In this document: positions 9,212-17,619 of the stretch, piece after piece
Layout of the letters: each line of letters starts with the position of its first letter
Position numbering within the stretch: position 1 is the stretch's first letter
From: an uncultured Bacteroidota bacterium
GTDB taxonomy: Bacteria > Bacteroidota > Bacteroidia > UKL13-3
DNA length: 64,000 nucleotides
Direction: 5' to 3'
Assembly: GCA_903850915.1 (NCBI GenBank)
Contig: CAINMV010000010.1
Location: 64,980 to 128,979 of the forward strand
Notes under the pieces: model-generated
The model's input: the letters and a program-made list of their open reading frames with translations, nothing else
Database searches by the model: none
Told to the model about the DNA's origin: nothing
Translations under genes and position numbers: made by a program

Positions 9212-11056
9212 ATGGCTGGTGCACAACAATTATCTTCAGTAGTCATTCGGTTTGCAGGCGATAGCGGCGATGGAATGCAACTTACAGGCTCTCAATTTAC
9301 CAATTCGGCTGCTTTAATTGGCAACGACCTTTCTACCTTTCCGGACTTTCCTGCAGAAATTCGGGCACCTTTGGGCACCTTACCTGGCGTTTCGGGTTTT
9401 CAACTTCATTTTAGTTCAGAGGCGATTTACACCCCTGGTGATATTTGCGATGTGCTGGTGGTGATGAACGTTGCGGCCCTTAAGGTTAACATAAAGCAAC
9501 TTAAAGATGGCGGTACAATAATTTTGAATACAGATGGTTTTGACCCTAAAAACCTCCGTTTGGCTGGATTAACAGAAGAAACCAATCCCTTAAATGATGG
9601 TTCATTAGACAAATTCCAAGTAAAACAAATCGATGTCACAAAAATGGTTCGAGAACTTTTAAAAGAAAGTGGCCTTGGGGTGAAAGAAATCGATCGTTGC
9701 AAAAACATGTTTGTCCTAGGATTGTTGTTCTGGATGTATAATCGGGATATGACACCTACTATTGGATATTTAGAAGGTAAATTTGGTAAGAAACCTGATA
9801 TCCTAAAAGCAAATATTAGTGCCTTGAAAACAGGTTTCGCCTTTGGAGAAACCACCGAAAGTTTTGCCGTTACCTATGAAGTAAATAAAGCAATCCTTCC
9901 AAAAGGCGAATATAGAAGCATCACTGGAAATGAAGCTACAGCATACGGATTAATCGCTGCGGCACAAAAAGCCAATTTATCCTTATTCTTAGGTGCTTAC
10001 CCAATAACACCGGCTTCCGATGTTTTACATGAATTAAGCAAACACAAAAACTTTGGTGTTCGTACCTTTCAAGCTGAAGATGAAATTGCAGGTATCGCGA
10101 GTGCAATCGGCGCAGCTTATGGTGGTAGCTTGGCTGTTACCTTATCCAGTGGTCCTGGTATTGCACTTAAAGGCGAAGCCATAGGCTTGGCCGCGATGAT
10201 GGAATTACCATTGGTAATTTGCAACGTGCAACGTGGTGGCCCATCTACAGGTTTACCTACAAAAACAGAACAAGCAGATTTAATGCAAGCCTATTATGGG
10301 CGAAACGGTGAATGCCCAGTGGCCATTGTTTCTGCCAACGGCCCAAGTGATGCCTTCTTTGCTGTTTATGAAGCTTGCCGTATTGCATTGCAACATATGA
10401 TTCCGGTTTTCTGTTTAACTGATGGCTATATTGCTAATGGTGCAGAACCTTGGAAATTCCCAAAATCGGCAGACTTACCAAAGATAAACCTATCATTTAC
10501 AACTGAGAAAAACTCAGATGACAAAAATAAATTCCTTCCTTACTTACGTGACGAAAAATTAAGTCGCCCATGGGCAATCCCTGGAACACCTGGATTAGAG
10601 CACCGAATTGGAGGTTTAGAGAAGCAGGCAGTTAGTGGAAATATAAGTTACGACACCGACAACCATGAGTTCATGGTGAAACTACGTCAAGAAAAAGTAG
10701 ATCGTATAGCCGACTATATTCCATTGCAAACCCTTGACAGTGGTGAAGAACAGGGTGATCTATTGATTTTAGGATGGGGAAGCACCTATGGCGCTATTAA
10801 AACTGCCGTAAAACAAGCCCACAATGAAGGCAAAAAAGTATCGCACGCTCACTTGCGTCACTTAAGCCCATTCCCAAAAAATCTAGGCGAAATATTGAAA
10901 AACTTCAAACAAGTGCTTGTGCCAGAAATGAATAATGGCCAATTAGTGAAAATCATCCGTGATAAATATTTCGTGAATGCTATTCCATTAAACAAAATAC
11001 AAGGACTTCCATTTAAGGTTGATGAAATAAAGCAAGCTATCGAAAAGTTTGTTTAA
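9212..11056 (+). CDS. 2-oxoacid:acceptor (ferredoxin) oxidoreductase, fused gamma-alpha subunit
   Basis: A 614-residue KorA-type subunit that oxidatively decarboxylates a 2-oxoacid (2-oxoglutarate or similar) to its acyl-CoA, passing electrons to ferredoxin. Residues 1-190 are the gamma domain (RFAGDSGDGMQLTGSQFTN). From about 215 onward is the alpha (pyrimidine-binding) domain with AYPITPASDVLHELS, FQAEDEIAGIASAIGA and RGGPSTGLPTKTEQADL; domain II follows. The TPP-binding beta subunit (KorB), normally encoded directly downstream, is not in this window: a terminator and an unrelated hydrolase follow. The beta partner must be elsewhere, or this gene has been separated from it. Substrate assignment is by family only. 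Confidence 0.93.
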   Translation: MAGAQQLSSVVIRFAGDSGDGMQLTGSQFTNSAALIGNDLSTFPDFPAEIRAPLGTLPGVSGFQLHFSSEAIYTPGDICDVLVVMNVAALKVNIKQLKDGGTIILNTDGFDPKNLRLAGLTEETNPLNDGSLDKFQVKQIDVTKMVRELLKESGLGVKEIDRCKNMFVLGLLFWMYNRDMTPTIGYLEGKFGKKPDILKANISALKTGFAFGETTESFAVTYEVNKAILPKGEYRSITGNEATAYGLIAAAQKANLSLFLGAYPITPASDVLHELSKHKNFGVRTFQAEDEIAGIASAIGAAYGGSLAVTLSSGPGIALKGEAIGLAAMMELPLVICNVQRGGPSTGLPTKTEQADLMQAYYGRNGECPVAIVSANGPSDAFFAVYEACRIALQHMIPVFCLTDGYIANGAEPWKFPKSADLPKINLSFTTEKNSDDKNKFLPYLRDEKLSRPWAIPGTPGLEHRIGGLEKQAVSGNISYDTDNHEFMVKLRQEKVDRIADYIPLQTLDSGEEQGDLLILGWGSTYGAIKTAVKQAHNEGKKVSHAHLRHLSPFPKNLGEILKNFKQVLVPEMNNGQLVKIIRDKYFVNAIPLNKIQGLPFKVDEIKQAIEKFV

Positions 11057-11063
11057 TTATCTA

Positions 11064-11105
11064 ATAACCTCAATCGCTTATGGATTGAGGTTATATTCTT
11101 TTATT
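11064..11105 (+). terminator. Rho-independent terminator after the korA-like gene
   Basis: ATAACCTCAATC (11064-11075) pairs perfectly with GATTGAGGTTAT (11083-11094) around a 7-base loop and is followed by a T-rich stretch. It isolates this gene from the SGNH hydrolase gene. Confidence 0.7.
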
Positions 11106-11121
11106 ATCTGTTTTCTGTTTG

Positions 11122-11152
11122 TTTGCAAATCATTTTATTTGCCGTATCTTTC
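11122..11152 (+). promoter_or_regulatory. Promoter for the SGNH hydrolase-purN pair
   Basis: TTTG at 11122-11125 and TATCTTTC at 11145-11152 with a 19-base spacer match the Bacteroidota -33/-7 pattern apart from the last base. The leader before the ATG at 11178 would be about 20 bases. Confidence 0.55.
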
Positions 11153-11177
11153 TATATTCAAGAAACAGCAATAATGT

Positions 11178-11810
11178 ATGCCAAATAATTTTAAAAAACC
11201 ATTACGTTATCTTGCTTTGGGCGACTCCTATACCATTGGAGAGTGTGTTTCATATGACGAGTGTTTTCCGGCACAGCTTACCGCTATTTTAAAAGAAACA
11301 TTAAACGTTTTACCACCTATAATAATAGCTAAAACAGGCTGGACCACTGATGAGCTTGCCGCAAACATTAAAACCAATGCATTGCAAGGCCAATATGATA
11401 TAGTAACTTTATTAATTGGAGTGAACAACCAATATAGAGGTCGTGATACGGCCAACTATCGTAAAGAATTTTCTATATTGTTAGACACCGCAATTAAATT
11501 TGCAGGTAACAATATAAAACATGTTTTTGTTGTTTCTATACCCGACTGGGGAGTAACTCCTTTTGGTGCAGCATCAGAAAGAGATTTATCACAGATTTCG
11601 AAAGAAATTGATTGGTTCAATAGCATCGCAAGATGGGTTTCGCAACAGAGAGGAATTACCTTTGTTGATATCACCCCACACTCCAGAACAGCCAAGAATG
11701 AGGCTAGTTTAATCACTACAGATGGTTTGCATCCTTCAGGGAAAATGTACCAATATTGGGCAAAACAAGTAAGTTTGCACATTCAACAAAAACTAAAAAA
11801 TAGCAGATGA
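11178..11810 (+). CDS. SGNH/GDSL-type hydrolase
   Basis: A 210-residue esterase-like enzyme with the SGNH blocks in order: LALGDSYTIG with nucleophile Ser17 (block I), the conserved Gly in AKTGWTTDEL (block II), LLIGVNNQYRG (block III, Asn) and TDGLHPSG with Asp182/His185 (block V). There is no signal peptide, so it appears cytoplasmic; the substrate is unknown (ester, acyl-CoA or acetylated sugar are all possible). Its stop overlaps the purN start in an ATGA, implying coupled translation, although a functional link to purine synthesis is not evident. Confidence 0.85.
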   Translation: MPNNFKKPLRYLALGDSYTIGECVSYDECFPAQLTAILKETLNVLPPIIIAKTGWTTDELAANIKTNALQGQYDIVTLLIGVNNQYRGRDTANYRKEFSILLDTAIKFAGNNIKHVFVVSIPDWGVTPFGAASERDLSQISKEIDWFNSIARWVSQQRGITFVDITPHSRTAKNEASLITTDGLHPSGKMYQYWAKQVSLHIQQKLKNSR

Positions 11811-12397
11811 GCCAAAAAATAAAAATTGCCATTTTTGCATCCGGAAACGGCAGCAATGCGGAGAATATTATCACTTATTTCAACAACCATCCTTCTATTG
11901 CAATTTCCATTGTATTAAGTAACAAAGCTGATGCATACGTGCTTCAGCGAACCTCTAAACATGGAATAAAAACAAGGGTATTTGGGCGTGACGAATTTTA
12001 TAATTCAAGCGCTATTTTGGAGGAATTAAAGGATGATAATATTGACTATATTGTTTTAGCCGGATTTCTTTGGTTGATACCGGAAAGTCTGATTACACAT
12101 TTTCCTAATCGCATTATCAATATTCATCCTGCCTTACTGCCGAAACATGGTGGTAAAGGGATGTATGGCATGCACGTGCATGAAGCTGTAGTGGCGCAAC
12201 ACGACAAAGAAACCGGAATAACAATCCATCTGGTTAATTCCCGTTATGATGAAGGACGTGTTTTGTTTCAAGCAAAAACGCCTGTAAGCCCCGAAGATAC
12301 AGCCGATGAAGTCGCCGCTAAAATTCATACTTTAGAAATGACCTATTTCCCGAAAACCATTGAGCAGCTTTTACTCAAACCAGAGAGTTTAGAGTAA
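11807..12397 (+). CDS. purN: Phosphoribosylglycinamide formyltransferase
   Basis: A 196-residue GAR transformylase: it moves the formyl group from 10-formyltetrahydrofolate to GAR, the third step of purine synthesis. Visible family marks are the phosphate-binding FASGNGSNAENI near residue 10, the catalytic Asn/His in INIHPALLPKHGG (about residues 104-116), and the catalytic Asp in SRYDEGRVLF near residue 147. Length is normal for the family. It is translationally coupled to the upstream hydrolase gene and converges with the DUF5522 gene, whose stop is one base away. Confidence 0.93.
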   Translation: MSQKIKIAIFASGNGSNAENIITYFNNHPSIAISIVLSNKADAYVLQRTSKHGIKTRVFGRDEFYNSSAILEELKDDNIDYIVLAGFLWLIPESLITHFPNRIINIHPALLPKHGGKGMYGMHVHEAVVAQHDKETGITIHLVNSRYDEGRVLFQAKTPVSPEDTADEVAAKIHTLEMTYFPKTIEQLLLKPESLE

Positions 12398-12398
12398 A

Positions 12399-12572
12399 TT
12401 ATTTTGCATTATCATCTTTTTTAAATGGACATTCTCTGCAGCCATTGCCACAGCAATAGCCTCTTGATAAGAGATAAAAAGAAGTAAAAACAAGCATGCC
12501 ATCATTATAATAATAATGAATACCTTCCACGAGTGGCTGGTTATTTTTTACTTGTTTGTTGTTGTCCTCCAT
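12399..12572 (-). CDS. Small DUF5522-type Cys-rich protein
   Basis: A 57-residue protein, too short for usual size cut-offs, read from an ATG at 12570-12572 to a TAA at 12399-12401. It carries the signature of the DUF5522 family: GIHYYYNDGMLVFTS followed by LLSRGYCCGNGCRECPFKK. Its four Cys in a CC-x3-C-x2-C arrangement suggest a small zinc or iron-sulfur site. The family is widespread in Bacteroidota and beyond, and its function is unknown to me. The intact frame, the family match and the tight convergence with purN (one-base gap) make it a real gene. Confidence 0.85.
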   Translation of the reverse strand: MEDNNKQVKNNQPLVEGIHYYYNDGMLVFTSFYLLSRGYCCGNGCRECPFKKDDNAK

Positions 12573-12614
12573 TTACCTTTTTTTCTTTTCAGAGATTTAC
12601 CCTAAAGTTAATTC

Positions 12615-12725
12615 ATGAAAAGCCCAAAAATAACCACGTATCAATTAATTCATGTTGCATTGTATGTGGCATTAACAATTTCTGTTCTTGTTTTATTTTA
12701 CTTTTTAAAAGAAGCGGTTAAATAA
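12615..12725 (+). CDS. Possible 36-residue single-pass membrane protein
   Basis: ATG at 12615 to TAA at 12723-12725. The product has a polar N-terminus (MKSPKITTYQ), one hydrophobic helix of about 22 residues (LIHVALYVALTISVLVLFYF) and a charged tail (KEAVK), a clean positive/hydrophobic/charged layout for a one-helix membrane protein. No promoter box, family or homologue can be named. It lies between two genes on the other strand. A chance open frame in AT-rich DNA is the alternative. Confidence 0.4.
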   Translation: MKSPKITTYQLIHVALYVALTISVLVLFYFLKEAVK

Positions 12726-12788
12726 CAATCCAAGCTTTCGATATTGTTATTTTTTAGCAAGGCAAAAGCTCCATTTAGATGCAGTTGA

Positions 12789-14042
12789 TTAGATTAGCTC
12801 AATTACCGTAATCTCAGGGAGTATTCCAACTCGACCTGGAAAACCTAGAAATCCGAAACCACGATTAACATAGAGAAACTGTTCCTTATCTTGATAAAGG
12901 TCGGCCCATTGTTTATATGCCCATCGACTAGGGCTCCATCGAAATTTACCCCATTCCACGCCAAATTGCATTCCATGTGTATGCCCTGCAAACATCAAGT
13001 CAATATCCTGGTGATTGGTGGTAACCTCTGCCTCCCAATGCGATGGATCATGAGAAAGTAAAATTTTCACAGGCACATCCTCCATTCCTATCATCGATTC
13101 TTTTAGTTTGCCATATTTGGGCCATCGTTTTCCAAGTCCCCAGTTTTCAACGCCAATCAAACCAATTTTAGCATCGCCCCTTTCGAGATAGGTATGCTCG
13201 TTGGTCATTAATTTCCATCCAAGTTGACGATGTGCCTCTTTTAAATTTTGCAGGTTTTGCGCCTTTGCCTCTGCAGAATCCCAGGCTAAATAATCGCCAT
13301 AGTCGTGATTGCCAAGAATACTGTAAACACCCATTGGCGCTTTTATTGCAGAAAGATGTTGCATCCATGGTGTAACTTCATCCGCAGAATTATTAACCAA
13401 ATCACCAGTAAAAAAAACCACATCAGCCTTCTGTTGCCTAATCATTTCAATACCTTGCTGCACTTTATGTTCGTCTCGCCAACTGCCACTATGTATATCA
13501 CTAATTTGCAAAATCTTTAATCCTCGAAATGCATCAGGTAAGTTTTTCAATTTCAGTTTTGTGTAATGCACTTGATAGTCATAACCACCTTTAATTAAGC
13601 CTTTCGTTAGCATCGCTAATAATCCGCCACCAATTAGCAATCCAGCCTGCGAAAGGAATTTCAATCTACCTAAGTCACTTCCCCCTTCAATATCGGCAAC
13701 AGATGTGCTATAAAATAATTCTTGAAAAATCCAACGAAAGAGGCGAATTATATCATCAAAAATCAAAAAGAAAACGACAATTAGCTTGCTCATGTAAATG
13801 GCTATTGTCATCGCGTAAAAATATGTTTTGAAGTCCTTTAGCGGTGCTAATACGGGAACAAACAAGAGTAGCAATAACATTATTACCGTAAAAACGCCAA
13901 GTAAGAAATGAACGCGACGGGCTATTCTTAAATATTGAGGATTTTCAATAAGTACTCTTAGTGCTTGCCAACTATACAAATCCAACACAACAATAAGCAC
14001 AACAAAAATTGCACTAGTAACAATCGTTCTATAAACATCCAT
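12789..14042 (-). CDS. Membrane-anchored metallophosphoesterase
   Basis: A 417-residue protein with four or five N-terminal membrane helices (to about residue 160) followed by a calcineurin-like phosphoesterase domain. The metal-binding motifs appear in order: LQISDIHSGSW, FFTGDLVNN, YSILGNHDYGD, LLSHDPSHW and MFAGHTHGMQFG. Members of this YkuE/YaeI-like group act on phospholipid or UDP-sugar phosphoesters at the membrane; the substrate here is unknown. The ATG at 14042 is preferred over a TTG four codons upstream. Confidence 0.9.
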   Translation of the reverse strand: MDVYRTIVTSAIFVVLIVVLDLYSWQALRVLIENPQYLRIARRVHFLLGVFTVIMLLLLLFVPVLAPLKDFKTYFYAMTIAIYMSKLIVVFFLIFDDIIRLFRWIFQELFYSTSVADIEGGSDLGRLKFLSQAGLLIGGGLLAMLTKGLIKGGYDYQVHYTKLKLKNLPDAFRGLKILQISDIHSGSWRDEHKVQQGIEMIRQQKADVVFFTGDLVNNSADEVTPWMQHLSAIKAPMGVYSILGNHDYGDYLAWDSAEAKAQNLQNLKEAHRQLGWKLMTNEHTYLERGDAKIGLIGVENWGLGKRWPKYGKLKESMIGMEDVPVKILLSHDPSHWEAEVTTNHQDIDLMFAGHTHGMQFGVEWGKFRWSPSRWAYKQWADLYQDKEQFLYVNRGFGFLGFPGRVGILPEITVIELI

Positions 14043-14242
14043 AATATTTTGCAAAGAAACGGCAAAGAAAACCTAAATAAAAATTACTGACTAAAAACTA
14101 ACACAAATTATGATTGAATAACATTAGAAATTTAAGCTCTTTAAAAACAGGCACGCCTTTATTCACTAATAATATTTTTGTATATCTCAAGAAAAGAAAA
14201 AAGGACAGAAATAACTTTCGCTTCTGTTCGTGCTTAATTTCA

Positions 14243-14250
14243 TACTTTTG
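14243..14250 (+). promoter_or_regulatory. -7 promoter box for the nucleotidyltransferase gene
   Basis: TACTTTTG exactly matches TAnnTTTG and ends 19 bases before the ATG at 14270. The frame is open for 52 codons upstream of that ATG, but it crosses this box, which supports the shorter start. Confidence 0.5.
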
Positions 14251-14269
14251 CTATCTAATCAGAGTACAA

Positions 14270-15268
14270 ATGAAAGCCATCATCCCCGTTGCAGGCATTG
14301 GAAGTCGCCTACGTCCTCATACACATACACAGCCAAAATCGTTAATTCCTGTAGCAGGAAAACCAATTTTAGCCCATATCATTGAAGAGTTAACCACGGT
14401 TGGAGTAAAAGAATATATTTTCGTTATTGGATATCTTGGAGATAAAATTGAACAATACATTACCCAACATTATCCGAAACTAAAATCGCAATTTGTATTA
14501 CAAACCGTTGGCAAAGGAGTAGGGCACGCGATATGGCTTTGCAAAGACAAAATAAATCGCAATGAAGAGCTCCTTATTGTTTTGGGCGACACGATTTTTG
14601 ATGTAGATCTTAAGAAGGTGGTCAAGCAAAAAGGCACCTTACTCGGCACTAAAAAAGTAACTGACCCGAGGGCTTTTGGCGTTGCGGAGGTGGATTCTAA
14701 AGGCAATATTAAAAGACTTGTAGAAAAGCCTTCGATTCCTAAATCAAATCAAGCTTTGGTGGGGTTGTATAAAATTGACGAAACAGGTGAATTGATGGAC
14801 GCGTTGGACTATAATATTGAAAACAATGTTAGAACCAAAAACGAATTTCATTTAACCGATGCGCTGCAACGTATGCTAACCTTAGGCGTAAAAATGAAAA
14901 CCTTTGATGTAGCCAATTGGTACGACTGTGGTAAAAAAGAAGTATTAATTGAAACAAATAGCATATTATTAAAACGATTACCGCAAAAGACTAAATATCA
15001 TTTCGATAACACCGTTATTTTAGCTCCCGTCCATATTGACGAAGGTTGTAAAATAAGCAACTCAATTATTGGACCCAATGTTTCTATTGGTGCCAATGCT
15101 GTAATCAACTCATCAATTATAAAAGAAAGTTTAATTGGTCCCGGTGCTCAAATTGAAAACGCCGTGCTACACCAATCATTGATTGGTAATGATGCCTCCT
15201 ATAAAGGCAATGTACATAATTTAAACTTAGGCGATAGTGCTGAAATAAATTTCGATAATAGCTATTAA
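14270..15268 (+). CDS. Sugar-1-phosphate nucleotidyltransferase with left-handed beta-helix tail
   Basis: A 332-residue enzyme joining a sugar 1-phosphate to an NTP to give an activated sugar. The N-terminal Rossmann-like domain has the signature KAIIPVAGIGSRLRPHT and QPKSLIPVAGKPI (Lys of the PKxL motif), then VLGDTIFD for metal/nucleotide binding. After about residue 245 come hexapeptide repeats (ISNSIIGPNVSIGANAVIN and following), typical of RfbA-long, GlgC-like or GlmU-like enzymes. Base and sugar specificity cannot be read; no rml or glycogen genes lie nearby. It converges with the SprT-like gene 11 bases on. Confidence 0.92.
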   Translation: MKAIIPVAGIGSRLRPHTHTQPKSLIPVAGKPILAHIIEELTTVGVKEYIFVIGYLGDKIEQYITQHYPKLKSQFVLQTVGKGVGHAIWLCKDKINRNEELLIVLGDTIFDVDLKKVVKQKGTLLGTKKVTDPRAFGVAEVDSKGNIKRLVEKPSIPKSNQALVGLYKIDETGELMDALDYNIENNVRTKNEFHLTDALQRMLTLGVKMKTFDVANWYDCGKKEVLIETNSILLKRLPQKTKYHFDNTVILAPVHIDEGCKISNSIIGPNVSIGANAVINSSIIKESLIGPGAQIENAVLHQSLIGNDASYKGNVHNLNLGDSAEINFDNSY

Positions 15269-15279
15269 TATTCGAATGT

Positions 15280-15906
15280 CTAACTATCTACCTTTATAAT
15301 TTTACATTCGGCCATAGCACTTACCAAATAATTCCGTCCTGTTGCAACATCGGTGCACTCAAAGCGTGTACGACGCAGACTCCCCTTTTTAAAAACACTG
15401 TCGTTGCGCAACTTAAATAGGGCGCCGAAAGGAACACTTTCAACGGTAGTTATTGTCTCGTCTTTTTTTCGATCATAGTTTTTTAATACGCGTTGCAGAT
15501 GCAAATCGCTGCAACTTGCACTTGGATTTACAAAATGTCGGCGCAAAGCCACCTTCACATCCTCCGGAAAAATCGTCATTTGCATAAATGGTTGAATCAA
15601 TTGCTTGTATTCCGTTTTCCACTCCTGACCGTGCGGTGGAACCGAATGTTTAAATTTATTCCAAGTAGTAAGATGAGCGAATTCATGAACCAATGTAATT
15701 AAAAAATCAAATGGATTAAGATCGTGGTTAACGGTAATACGGTGGCTACTTCCATTGAACGGCGCTCGATAATCTCCCAGTTTAGATTTTCGCTTTTTAC
15801 TTACATGTAAATGCACATGATGCTCTTTTATCCAGCTAGCAATAATTGGAGCCGCAGGTTCAGGTATCACTCGTTTTAACGCATTTTCCAATTGTTCTTT
15901 ATGCAT
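15280..15906 (-). CDS. SprT-like zinc metalloprotein
   Basis: A 208-residue protein with the SprT/Spartan-type zincin signature HEFAHLTTWN near residue 85, preceded by NPFDFLITLV as in the family, and a further His (PPHGQEW) that may be the third ligand. Bacterial SprT-like proteins are cytoplasmic, and a role in protein or protein-DNA crosslink turnover is suggested by the eukaryotic relatives, but not established. The ATG at 15906 is preferred over a TTG four codons upstream. Its C-terminal 90 residues carry a beta-rich region with several Cys but no obvious zinc ribbon. Confidence 0.85.
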   Translation of the reverse strand: MHKEQLENALKRVIPEPAAPIIASWIKEHHVHLHVSKKRKSKLGDYRAPFNGSSHRITVNHDLNPFDFLITLVHEFAHLTTWNKFKHSVPPHGQEWKTEYKQLIQPFMQMTIFPEDVKVALRRHFVNPSASCSDLHLQRVLKNYDRKKDETITTVESVPFGALFKLRNDSVFKKGSLRRTRFECTDVATGRNYLVSAMAECKIIKVDS

Positions 15907-16015
15907 ATGCAACGTCAAATCATCAATATTTTACAAGTTGGTTATTATAGATTACTTTTTTGTTAAAGTGCCATACAATATTCCATAATTTATTCGTAAT
16001 TTGCTGTATCAAATA

Positions 16016-17593
16016 ATGCGCATCTCGTTTATAATTTTATTTTGCTTTTTTGAGCTCGTTGCCAATACTCAACATCGTGTTCTTGTTTATTTTAAGGATA
16101 AAGGACCTGAGGCTTTCGAAAAGCTTAAACATCCTGAACTTCTTTTTACGCCAGAGGCCATTGAACGTCGAATACAATCCAATTGCAATTTTGATTTACT
16201 TGACGTGCCTGTAAATCCTGAATACATTGCACTCATCGCCAGAAACGGATACAAAATTCAAAGTGTATCACGTTGGTTAAATGCCGTAATGATTGAAGCC
16301 TCGGCAGAAAAAACACCTGATTTACTGCGATTACCTATAGTGGAGAAAATTCAATTTTGGGATGAATATAATAGTACTCCTCACAACACCACCGCAACGC
16401 AAAGCATCTATAACTATGGCAACTCAACAAACCAAATAAAAATGCTGAATTTGGATTTATTGCATAATCAAGGTTATACTGGAAATCAAATTCTAGTTAT
16501 GGTTTGCGATGGCGGATTCAACAACGTGAACAACTTAGGGGCCTTTCAATACATGCGATCGAAAAACCGTATTAAGGCCACACGCGATTTCGTAAGCAAC
16601 GATGGCGATGTTTATGCAGACGATAATCATGGCGCTTTTGTTTTGTCCATTCTCGCGGCCAAACTTGATTCGGGTGTTATTGGTTCTGGCTTTGACGCCA
16701 ACTTTATGCTCGCACGAACAGAAAATGTAGCTAGTGAAACCCATAGTGAAGAGTACAATTGGCTTCTTGCCTCAGAATGGGCGGATAGTGCCGGAGTTAA
16801 AATAATTCAATCTTCACTCGGTTATAGTGACTTTGATTCCGGAGGAAATTATGCTCCAACAGCTATGGATGGCCATACTGCAATTATAACCCAAGCCGCA
16901 GTTATTGCAACACGCAAGGGAATGGTGATTGTAAATAGCGCAGGAAATGAAGGAGATAAAAATTTCCGTAAAATCACAGCCCCATCCGATGCTGATAGTA
17001 TCCTTTGTGTAGGCTCTGTATACGATAGTAAAGCTAGAGTTATGAATAGCGGTCAGGGGCCATCGGCTGATCTTCGCATTAAACCCGACGTTATGGCCAT
17101 GGGCGGAAATACGGCGTATGTAAATGGCTCCAACACTGTTTCTTTTGGAACCGGAACTTCGTTTGCATCCCCATTAATTGCAGGGTTATGTGCCTGTTTA
17201 ATGCAAAAAAACAAATACGTCACCAATATTGAGCTGGTGAATGCCGTTAAGCGCAGCGCCGACAGATTTGGCAATCCAGATACATTATATGGTTATGGCA
17301 TACCAAATGCATTTATAGCTGATACCATCTTACAAAACATTTCAAGTGGAAGGGGGATTGAAAGAATCGTAAAGTCAAACCCAAACATTATTATTAATAG
17401 CCTCGCCTCTAACGAATTAAAATTAAACATCTCAATCCAAAGACCTATCGTAATTGAAATATACAATTGCGCCGGCAAAGTAATTTGTTCAAAAGAAATT
17501 ATTACGAATCATATCGACATATCGACACTTCAATCGGGAACGTATTACTTAAAACTAAACGGACAATTTGCAGGTAAATTTTGCAAGTTATAG
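16016..17593 (+). CDS. Secreted S8 (subtilisin-like) protease with T9SS sorting tail
   Basis: A 525-residue exported serine protease. Residues 1-18 are a signal peptide and about 19-130 a propeptide-like region. The catalytic triad is Asp165 (MVCDGGFNN), His205 (DDNHGAFVLS) and Ser382 (GTSFASPLIAG), with the oxyanion Asn in VNSAGNEGD. The final 70 residues form a short Por-type sorting domain ending in SGTYYLKLNGQFAGKFCKL, so export through T9SS is expected. The ATG at 16016 is used; a TTG five codons upstream overlaps a degenerate promoter box and would blunt the signal peptide. It converges with carA. Confidence 0.9.
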   Translation: MRISFIILFCFFELVANTQHRVLVYFKDKGPEAFEKLKHPELLFTPEAIERRIQSNCNFDLLDVPVNPEYIALIARNGYKIQSVSRWLNAVMIEASAEKTPDLLRLPIVEKIQFWDEYNSTPHNTTATQSIYNYGNSTNQIKMLNLDLLHNQGYTGNQILVMVCDGGFNNVNNLGAFQYMRSKNRIKATRDFVSNDGDVYADDNHGAFVLSILAAKLDSGVIGSGFDANFMLARTENVASETHSEEYNWLLASEWADSAGVKIIQSSLGYSDFDSGGNYAPTAMDGHTAIITQAAVIATRKGMVIVNSAGNEGDKNFRKITAPSDADSILCVGSVYDSKARVMNSGQGPSADLRIKPDVMAMGGNTAYVNGSNTVSFGTGTSFASPLIAGLCACLMQKNKYVTNIELVNAVKRSADRFGNPDTLYGYGIPNAFIADTILQNISSGRGIERIVKSNPNIIINSLASNELKLNISIQRPIVIEIYNCAGKVICSKEIITNHIDISTLQSGTYYLKLNGQFAGKFCKL

Positions 17594-17619
17594 TTCTTGA
17601 AAAAAAGGATTTTAAGAAC
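17593..17619. terminator. Possible bidirectional hairpin between the subtilase gene and carA
   Basis: GTTCTT (17593-17598) pairs with AAGAAC (17614-17619), extended by AAAA/TTTT after a one-base bulge. It spans the 3' ends of both convergent genes. The stem is weak and AT-rich, so this rests mostly on position. Confidence 0.3.

Noticed and set aside
12533-12721. Plus-strand 62-codon frame in the purN-phosphoesterase gap
   Set aside because: It overlaps both better candidates (DUF5522 gene and membrane microprotein) in other frames and is Cys/Phe-rich text without structure.
14114-14269. 52-codon N-terminal extension of the nucleotidyltransferase
   Set aside because: It crosses an exact promoter box, starts with TTG, and the family begins at KAIIPVAGIG.
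16001-16015. TTG start five codons upstream of the subtilase ATG
   Set aside because: It lies in a TAATTTGC promoter-like string and weakens the signal peptide.
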